From the NCBI GenBank assembly GCA_905236495.1, contig CAJOPV010000144.1, positions 1 through 28,158 of the forward strand: DNA of 28,158 bases, in the 5' to 3' direction. The translations under genes and the position numbers were made by a program. Below the pieces are notes generated by a model. That model saw nothing but the letters and a program-made list of their open reading frames with translations, did not search any database and was not told where the DNA came from. Positions 23,691 to 28,158 of this stretch are shown piece by piece. Source of the stretch: an uncultured Christensenellaceae bacterium. GTDB taxonomy: Bacteria; Bacillota; Clostridia; Christensenellales; Aristaeellaceae. Numbering within the stretch: position 1 is the first letter of the stretch; every line of letters starts with the position of its first letter.

Positions 23691-24131
23691 TCAACGGGCC
23701 AAACAGATCAGGTATTCGTTCGTGTCTTCCTCCGGGCGCCTTTCCCCCGTCGGATAAAACCCGTGCCGGGCGTAAAAAGCGATGGCCCGGCGGTTCTTTT
23801 CCAAGGCCCACAGCTCATTCACGTTCAGGCATTCGACGGCATGATCCAGCAGCGCCCCGCCAATGCCGGCGCTGTGGCACGCAGGCTCCACAAACAGCTT
23901 GCGGACTTCCCGGCCCACGATATGGCAAAAGCCCTTCACCGTTCCGTCATCCCACACCCACAGCCCGGGCAGCTCCGTTTCGTAATGCCTGATCCTTGCA
24001 GACACCCGCAATTCGTCAAAGAAGAATGCGTCCGTTCTGAAGATGGGATAAAAATACAGCCGGTAATTGAACACCTCGATCTCGGCGATCCGCTCCAGAT
24101 CCTCCGCAGCGGCCGGGCGAACAATCTTCAT
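23691..24131 (-). CDS. GNAT N-acetyltransferase inside the aro operon
   Basis: 146-aa GNAT protein. Seen: N-terminal KIVRPAAAEDLERI, acetyl-CoA loop HSAGIGGALLDHA (R/Q-x-x-G-x-G/A pattern), and the C-terminal FYARHGFYPTGERR typical of the fold. Start ATG 24131 lies 8 nt after AAGGAG; the in-frame ATG at 24155 would overlap the aroF stop and was not used. It sits 14 nt behind aroF and 27 nt ahead of tyrA, in the same direction. No role for an acetyltransferase in chorismate synthesis is established; substrate unknown. Confidence 0.87.
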   Translation of the reverse strand: MKIVRPAAAEDLERIAEIEVFNYRLYFYPIFRTDAFFFDELRVSARIRHYETELPGLWVWDDGTVKGFCHIVGREVRKLFVEPACHSAGIGGALLDHAVECLNVNELWALEKNRRAIAFYARHGFYPTGERRPEEDTNEYLICLAR

Positions 24132-24145
24132 GCGCTTCTCTCCTT

Positions 24146-25153
24146 TTATCGGCACGCATAAGGCCGGATGGCGAACACGCGCTTTGCCACGTCGTCAAAG
24201 GCGTCGGGGGTCAGGGATTGGGCGCCGTCGCTGAGGGCGTGGGGCGGGTCGTTGTGCACCTCGATCATCAAGCCGTCGGCCCCGGCGGCTGTGGCAGCCA
24301 CCGCCATGGGCTTCACCAGGTGGGCGTAGCCGGTGGCGTGGCTGGGATCGACGATGACGGGCAGGTGGGTCAGCCGGTGCAGCACGGGCACGGCGGACAG
24401 GTCCAGCGTGTTCCGGGTGGCGGTTTCGTAGGTGCGGATGCCCCGCTCGCAGAGGATCACGTTGGGATTGCCTCCCGCCATGATGTATTCCGCGCTCATA
24501 AGCCATTCCTGAATGGTGTTGGCAAGGCCCCGCTTGAGCAATATGGGCTTTCTGATCTGCCCCAATTCCTTGAGCAATTCAAAATTCTGCATGTTCCGGG
24601 CGCCCACCTGGATCACATCCACCTCCTCAAACAGCGGCAGGTGGTTCACATCCATGATCTCCGTCACGATGGGCAGCCCACTTTCCTTCTTCGCCAGCAG
24701 CAGCAGCCGGATGCCCTCCTCGTGGAGGCCCTGGAAGGCGTAGGGAGAGGTGCGGGGCTTGAAGGCGCCGCCCCGGAGCAGCTTGGCCCCCGCCGCCTTG
24801 ACCCGTTTTGCGACATAAATGATCTGCTCCTCCGTCTCCACCGAGCAGGGCCCGGCGATGATCTCAAAGTGCCCGCCGCCGATCTTTATCCCCGGGGCCG
24901 CCTCCACCACCGTATCGTCTGCGTGAAATTTGCGGTTGGCGCTCTTGTAGGGCTCCTGGATGCGCTGCACGTTCTCCACGATCTCCAGGGATTTGATAAC
25001 GTCCATATCCACCCGGGAGGTATCGCCGATGAGGCCCATGATGGTCTGGCTTTCGCCTACGGACATGTGGATGCCAAAGCCCATGGATTTGAGCCAGGAG
25101 GACAGGTTATCCACCTGTTTGGGGTCGGCGTGGCTTTTCAGCAGGATGATCAT
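24146..25153 (-). CDS. aroF: 3-deoxy-7-phosphoheptulonate synthase (DAHP synthase, AroF type)
   Basis: First committed step: condenses PEP and erythrose-4-phosphate. 335 aa from ATG 25153. N-terminal ferredoxin-like regulatory domain (about 1-75, IILLKSHADPKQV, GLIGDTSRVD), then the type I beta barrel: IAGPCSVE (metal Cys), LRGGAFKPRTSPYAFQG, QVGARNMQNFELL, PILLKRGLANTIQEW, CERGIRTYE, VDPSHATG (metal His) and MIEVHNDP. The regulatory domain in Bacillus/Thermotoga relatives mediates inhibition by aromatic amino acids. The start is set by GAGG 9 nt upstream; the in-frame extension to 25210 crosses the terminator. First gene after the leader. Confidence 0.96.
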   Translation of the reverse strand: MIILLKSHADPKQVDNLSSWLKSMGFGIHMSVGESQTIMGLIGDTSRVDMDVIKSLEIVENVQRIQEPYKSANRKFHADDTVVEAAPGIKIGGGHFEIIAGPCSVETEEQIIYVAKRVKAAGAKLLRGGAFKPRTSPYAFQGLHEEGIRLLLLAKKESGLPIVTEIMDVNHLPLFEEVDVIQVGARNMQNFELLKELGQIRKPILLKRGLANTIQEWLMSAEYIMAGGNPNVILCERGIRTYETATRNTLDLSAVPVLHRLTHLPVIVDPSHATGYAHLVKPMAVAATAAGADGLMIEVHNDPPHALSDGAQSLTPDAFDDVAKRVFAIRPYACR

Positions 25154-25183
25154 GCGTTTTTTCCTCTTTTCTTTATTGTATGG

Positions 25184-25220
25184 AAAAAGGGCTTTGCCGT
25201 GGCGATCCACCGCAAAGCCC
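25184..25220 (-). terminator. Attenuator terminator of the aro operon leader
   Basis: On the - strand, GGGCTTTGC (25220-25212) pairs with GCAAAGCCC (25197-25189). The stem continues across one mismatch with GTGG/CCAC (25210-25207 with 25202-25199), has a 4-nt loop, and ends in TTTTT (25188-25184). It lies between the leader peptide stop and aroF with no gene closed by it, so it is a conditional terminator. Confidence 0.88.
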
Positions 25221-25242
25221 CTGATTTTTCAGGCGAATCTTT

Positions 25243-25320
25243 TTACATGCGGCGGCGCGCCTTGCCGGTAAAGCCGGTAAAGCGGTAATAAAACGCGAAC
25301 GCCGCAGGATTGCGCATCAT
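25243..25320 (-). CDS. Phe/Tyr-rich leader peptide of the aro operon
   Basis: 25-codon frame that reads MMRNPAAFAFYYRF, then TGFTGKARRRM and TAA. Six of the ten residues 8-17 are aromatic (Phe8, Phe10, Tyr11, Tyr12, Phe14, Phe17), and there is no Trp. AGAAGGAGG lies 5 nt before the first ATG and 8 nt before the second, better than many genes here. It starts about 20 nt after the predicted transcript start, and a strong terminator follows 22 nt after the stop. The operon makes Phe and Tyr, so stalling of the ribosome on these codons would sense their supply. The peptide itself probably has no function after synthesis. Confidence 0.85.
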   Translation of the reverse strand: MMRNPAAFAFYYRFTGFTGKARRRM

Positions 25321-25347
25321 CCGATCCTCCTTCTTTTTATCACGCTC

Positions 25348-25377
25348 AGCATAGCACACGCCCGGCAGCCCGGTCAA
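25348..25377 (-). promoter_or_regulatory. Promoter of the aro operon
   Basis: On the - strand, TTGACC (25372-25377), 18-nt spacer, TATGCT (25348-25353) with the extended TGC before it. The predicted start near 25341 is about 20 nt before the leader peptide ATG. No terminator is seen between aroK2 and this promoter, so transcripts from aroK2 would also enter the leader. Confidence 0.72.
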
Positions 25378-25402
25378 GGGGGCGCAATGTATTTCATCTG
25401 TA

Positions 25403-25915
25403 CTATTTGATGCTCTCCACCAGCTCCGTCAGGTTTTTGATGCCCACCACGAAGCCCTTGGAATTATCCAGCCGATAATCCGCCGCCGCCCGGTAATGCC
25501 CGATGCAGCGGTTATACTGCTCGATCACGTCCTCATGGTCGCCCCCCGCCAGCAGGGGCCGCCGATCCGTCTTGATATCCGCCAGGATCTGATCCAGGGG
25601 CCGATCGATGTGGATGATGACGCCGTGGTTTTTCATAATGGTGACGTTTTCCGCGTAGGTGCACAGCTCCCCGCCGGTGGAAACCACGCAGGGGGGCTGG
25701 CCCACCAGCTCGATCAGGGCCCCCGTTTCCGCGTTGCGGAAAAAGGGCTCGCCAAAGGCGGAAAACACCTCGTTGACCGACTGCATCCCCAGCATATCGC
25801 AGACCCGCTGGTCCGTATCCACGAAATTCCAATTCAAATTCTGGGCCAGACGGCGGCCCAGGCTGGTCTTGCCGGCCCCCGCCATGCCCACCAGAAAAAT
25901 ATGCATATGAATCAT
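25403..25915 (-). CDS. Shikimate kinase (second, stand-alone copy)
   Basis: Phosphorylates shikimate with ATP. 170 aa, the usual length. Walker A GMAGAGKTS near residues 10-18, FVDTDQR (shikimate Asp), FFRNAETG (Arg and Glu), VVSTGGE and the LID stretch TDRRPLLAG are all present, so it should be active. The start ATG 25915 follows GAGGGG by 8 nt; ORF extension to 25954 lacks support. It is distinct in sequence from the AroK half of the fusion 7 kb downstream (GMPGSGKST). It is read in the same direction just before the aro leader. A related small-molecule kinase cannot be fully excluded. Confidence 0.9.
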   Translation of the reverse strand: MIHMHIFLVGMAGAGKTSLGRRLAQNLNWNFVDTDQRVCDMLGMQSVNEVFSAFGEPFFRNAETGALIELVGQPPCVVSTGGELCTYAENVTIMKNHGVIIHIDRPLDQILADIKTDRRPLLAGGDHEDVIEQYNRCIGHYRAAADYRLDNSKGFVVGIKNLTELVESIK

Positions 25916-25978
25916 GGTGCATCCCCCTCGCCGCGCTTTGGTACCGGGGTTCATTCACTTCGCGCTTCCTATGCCGGT

Positions 25979-26007
25979 ATCATAACACAGAATCAAAAAA
26001 AACGCAA
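25979..26007 (-). promoter_or_regulatory. Promoter of the stand-alone shikimate kinase gene
   Basis: On the - strand, TTGCGT (26002-26007), 17-nt spacer rich in T, TATGAT (25979-25984). It lies about 65 nt before the kinase ATG. Confidence 0.6.
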
Positions 26008-26070
26008 GAAAAACAGCAAATTTGCCTGCCCGATCCGTGATCCCCCGCATGGATCGGGAGGTATTTACGC

Positions 26071-26226
26071 ATGCTGAAGGAGAAAAGAGGTGAAAACCGT
26101 GGAAAAAGAGAAGTGCTCCTCCTCCCGCCCGCCCCTGTTCCCCCGGCTGCCCCGGGCCAAACGCATGCGCAAAAGCCACAGAATAAACCACTGAAGATTC
26201 CTGCATTTTCAACGCAAAGTGGTTGA
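26071..26226 (+). CDS. Possible small ORF upstream of typA (51 aa)
   Basis: The 378 nt between the shikimate kinase and typA hold no large gene. An ATG at 26071 has an excellent ribosome binding site (GGGAGGT, 8 nt spacing). It opens 51 codons starting MLKEKRGENRGK, basic and Pro-rich, with codon usage only partly like the genome. A second frame starts with GTG at 26099 behind AGAGGTG and encodes 31 basic residues, MEKEKCSSSR onward, to TGA at 26194, with better G/C third positions. Both cannot be main products. No clear promoter was found; the 26071 frame ends within the typA -35 box. Unrecognised; may be chance. Confidence 0.3.
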   Translation: MLKEKRGENRGKREVLLLPPAPVPPAAPGQTHAQKPQNKPLKIPAFSTQSG

Positions 26227-26252
26227 CAAACCTTCCCGATCTGATATACAAT
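26223..26252 (+). promoter_or_regulatory. typA promoter
   Basis: Perfect -35 TTGACA (26223-26228) and a -10 region TATACAAT (26245-26252), read as TACAAT with an 18-nt spacer or TATACA with 16. The start is predicted about 35 nt before the typA ATG. Confidence 0.78.
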
Positions 26253-26293
26253 CAAGCGTTGGTTTTTGAACCACCTGAAAGGAAGAAACACGT

Positions 26294-28117
26294 ATGATTC
26301 GCAACGATATCCGCAACATCGCCATCATCGCCCACGTGGATCACGGCAAAACCACCCTGGTGGATCAGATGCTCCGTCAGGGCGGCGTGTTCCGCCAGAA
26401 TCAGCAGGTGGCGGAGCGGGTAATGGATTCCAACGATCTGGAAAGGGAGCGGGGCATTACCATCCTTGCCAAAAACACCGCCGTGCATTACGGCGACGCG
26501 AAAATCAACATCGTCGATACCCCGGGCCACGCCGATTTCGGCGGCGAGGTGGAACGGGTGCTGAAGATGGTGGACGGGGTGCTGCTGCTGGTGGACAGCT
26601 TCGAGGGCCCCATGCCCCAGACCCGCTTCGTTTTGCAGAAGGCCCTGGGGCTCCGTCTCCCGGTGCTGCTGGTCATCAACAAAGTGGACCGGCCCGACGC
26701 CCGGTGCGAGGAAGTGGTGGATGAGCTGGTGGATTTGCTCATCGAATTGGACGCCGATCCCGCCACGCTGGACCGCCCCATCATTTACGCCTCCGCCCGG
26801 CAGGGCACTGCCACCCTGGACCCTGCCAAGCCCGGCGCCGATCTGCGGCCCCTGTTCGACGCCATCATGGAATATATCCCCGCCCCCGAGGGCGACCCGG
26901 AGGGCCCCGCCCAGGTGCTGATCTCCACCATCGATTACAGCGAATACGTGGGCCGCATCGGCATCGGGCGCATCAGCCGGGGCACCCTCAAGGACAACAT
27001 GATGGTGGTGCGGTGCAACGCCCTGAGCGATCAGGTGTCCCCGCCCTGGCGGCTGACGGGCCTTTCGCTCTACGACGGGCTCAAGCGCGTAGGCGCCGAA
27101 GCGGTGAGCATGGGCGATATCGTGGCCTTGACGGGCCTTGCGGATATTTCCATCGGCGATACGGTGTGCGATCCCGCCTGCCCGGAGGCGCTGCCCTTCG
27201 TCGCCATTACCGAGCCTACCGTCACCATGACCTTTTCCGTCAACGATTCCCCCTTCGCGGGCCGGGAGGGCCAGTACGTAACCAGCCGCCATCTGCGCGC
27301 CCGGCTGTACCGGGAATTGGAAACGGACGTATCCCTCCGGGTCAAGGATGGGGAGACCCCCGATCAGTTCGAGGTCTGGGGCCGGGGCGAATTGCACCTG
27401 TCCATCCTCATCGAAACCATGCGGCGGGAGGGCTATGAATTCCAGGTCAGCAAGCCGGAGGTCATCTACCGCTACGAAAACGGGCAGCGGCAGGAGCCCA
27501 TCGAGCGGATGGTGGCGGACGTGCCCCAGCTGTACGCCGGAGCCGTCATTGAGAAGATCGGCCGCCGCCGGGGCACCCTGGAATCCATGAGCGGCAGCGA
27601 CCGGGTGCGTTTGGAATTCCTGGTGCCTTCCCGGGGCCTGTTCGGCTATCGCAGCGAATTTATGACCGATACCCGGGGCGAGGGCATCATGAGCGCCGTG
27701 TTCGATCACTATGAGGATTATAAGGGCGATATCCCCCATCGCAACGTGGGCGCCCTGGTGTGCTATGAAACCGGCGACGCCACCCAGTACGGCCTTTTTT
27801 ACGCCCAGGATCGGGGCACCCTCTTTATCGGCAGCCAGACCCCCGTCTATAACGGCATGATCTGCGGCGAATCCAGCCGGCCCGGGGATATCGTGGTGAA
27901 CGTGTGCAAGCAAAAGCACGTCACCAACATGCGCAACGCCTCCGCCTCGGAAGACAGCCTGCGCCTGGTATCCGTGCATCCCCTGACGCTGGAAGAATGC
28001 CTGGAATTCATCGACGACGACGAATTGCTGGAGATCACCCCCAAATCCCTCCGCATGCGCAAGCGGGAGCTGAGCCACGAGCAGCGCGCCAAAGCCGCCG
28101 CCCGGGCCAAGCAGTAA
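26294..28117 (+). CDS. typA: Ribosome-associated GTPase TypA/BipA
   Basis: Translational GTPase of the EF-G family that binds the 70S ribosome and supports subunit assembly and stress or cold growth. 607 aa, complete. G1 AHVDHGKTTL near 15-24, switch I region DLERERGITI, G3 DTPGHADFGGE, G4 NKVDRPDA, then domain II (GRIGIGRISRGTL), EF-G-like domains III and V (RGELHLSILIETMRREGYEF, PSRGLFGYRSEFMTDTRGEG), and the BipA-specific C-terminal domain (NVCKQKHVTNMRNASASED). ATG at 26294 behind AAAGGAAG. Transcribed alone from the promoter at 26223. Confidence 0.97.
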   Translation: MIRNDIRNIAIIAHVDHGKTTLVDQMLRQGGVFRQNQQVAERVMDSNDLERERGITILAKNTAVHYGDAKINIVDTPGHADFGGEVERVLKMVDGVLLLVDSFEGPMPQTRFVLQKALGLRLPVLLVINKVDRPDARCEEVVDELVDLLIELDADPATLDRPIIYASARQGTATLDPAKPGADLRPLFDAIMEYIPAPEGDPEGPAQVLISTIDYSEYVGRIGIGRISRGTLKDNMMVVRCNALSDQVSPPWRLTGLSLYDGLKRVGAEAVSMGDIVALTGLADISIGDTVCDPACPEALPFVAITEPTVTMTFSVNDSPFAGREGQYVTSRHLRARLYRELETDVSLRVKDGETPDQFEVWGRGELHLSILIETMRREGYEFQVSKPEVIYRYENGQRQEPIERMVADVPQLYAGAVIEKIGRRRGTLESMSGSDRVRLEFLVPSRGLFGYRSEFMTDTRGEGIMSAVFDHYEDYKGDIPHRNVGALVCYETGDATQYGLFYAQDRGTLFIGSQTPVYNGMICGESSRPGDIVVNVCKQKHVTNMRNASASEDSLRLVSVHPLTLEECLEFIDDDELLEITPKSLRMRKRELSHEQRAKAAARAKQ

Positions 28118-28140
28118 CGAGAGATAAAAAAATAACAAAG

Positions 28141-28158
28141 GCGGGGGGAACCGCTTCC
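28141..28158 (+). terminator. Possible start of the typA terminator, cut by the window end
   Basis: The last bases can form GGAA-CCGC-TTCC (28147-28158). The 5' arm is preceded by GCGGGG, so a longer G+C-rich hairpin is likely if CCCC follows outside the window. Not verifiable here. Confidence 0.3.

Noticed and set aside
22056..24161. 701-codon + strand frame opposite aroB, tyrA and GNAT
   Set aside because: Shadow of three real genes; composition typical of antisense translation, no ribosome binding site.
25154..25210. 19-residue N-terminal extension of AroF
   Set aside because: It would translate through the attenuator terminator arm; ATG 25153 fits the family and has GAGG upstream.
25154..25345. 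T-box riboswitch upstream of aroF
   Set aside because: The GGTGGTACCGCG-type T-box sequence present before pheS is absent here; the leader peptide explains the terminator better.
26252..28138. 628-codon - strand frame opposite typA
   Set aside because: Antisense shadow of a complete typA; no motif.
1..28158. CRISPR array, IS element, phage genes, tRNA or rRNA
   Set aside because: No repeated spacer pattern, transposase, integrase, tRNA cloverleaf or rRNA stretch was found on reading both strands.

Overview
The window is a gene-dense, G+C-rich bacterial chromosome segment with strong third-position G/C bias, AGGAGG-type ribosome binding sites and sigma-A-type promoters. A spoIIID homologue, a Phe T-box riboswitch and Firmicutes-type versions of the aro, phe and typA genes point to an endospore-lineage Firmicute, most likely a high-G+C member of the class Clostridia. 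Genus and species cannot be read from this sequence. No IS element, phage gene, CRISPR array, rRNA or tRNA was seen.

Layout. 1-1477 (+): 3' two-thirds of leuS, closed by a bidirectional terminator. 1534-2774 (-): a Nudix hydrolase and a CX5R phosphatase as a two-gene operon. 2895-5994 (+): a near-consensus promoter with a palindromic operator on its start site, driving an ABC ATPase and an FtsX-type permease. 6043-11117 (+): one promoter ahead of an AlkZ-related protein, an aldo/keto reductase with Fe-S domain, a tRNA-dihydrouridine synthase, a HAD hydrolase, a secreted class-3 lipase-like protein and spoIIID, whose start is preceded by a hairpin covering the ribosome binding site. 11118-11316 is a non-coding block of hairpins including the uxuA terminator. 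11317-16683 (-): T-box-controlled pheS-pheT-GNAT-uxuA. 16704-25915 (-): the aromatic amino acid locus. 26223-28117 (+): typA with its own promoter.

The aromatic locus is the highlight. In transcription order it reads aroK2, a short leader, aroF (DAHP synthase), GNAT, tyrA, aroB, aroA, aroC, pheA (chorismate mutase-prephenate dehydratase), an aroE-aroK fusion and aroQ. These supply all seven steps to chorismate plus the Phe and Tyr branches; no trp gene is present. The 170-nt leader before aroF encodes an unlisted 25-residue peptide with four Phe and two Tyr inside ten residues. A strong intrinsic terminator follows, and alternative pairings can be drawn. This looks like classical ribosome-stalling attenuation by Phe/Tyr supply in a Gram-positive-type genome.

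The next operon downstream is pheST, controlled by a T-box with a UUC specifier, and its -35 box overlaps the aroQ stop codon. Phe supply (attenuator) and Phe charging (T-box) are thus controlled back to back by two different RNA mechanisms.
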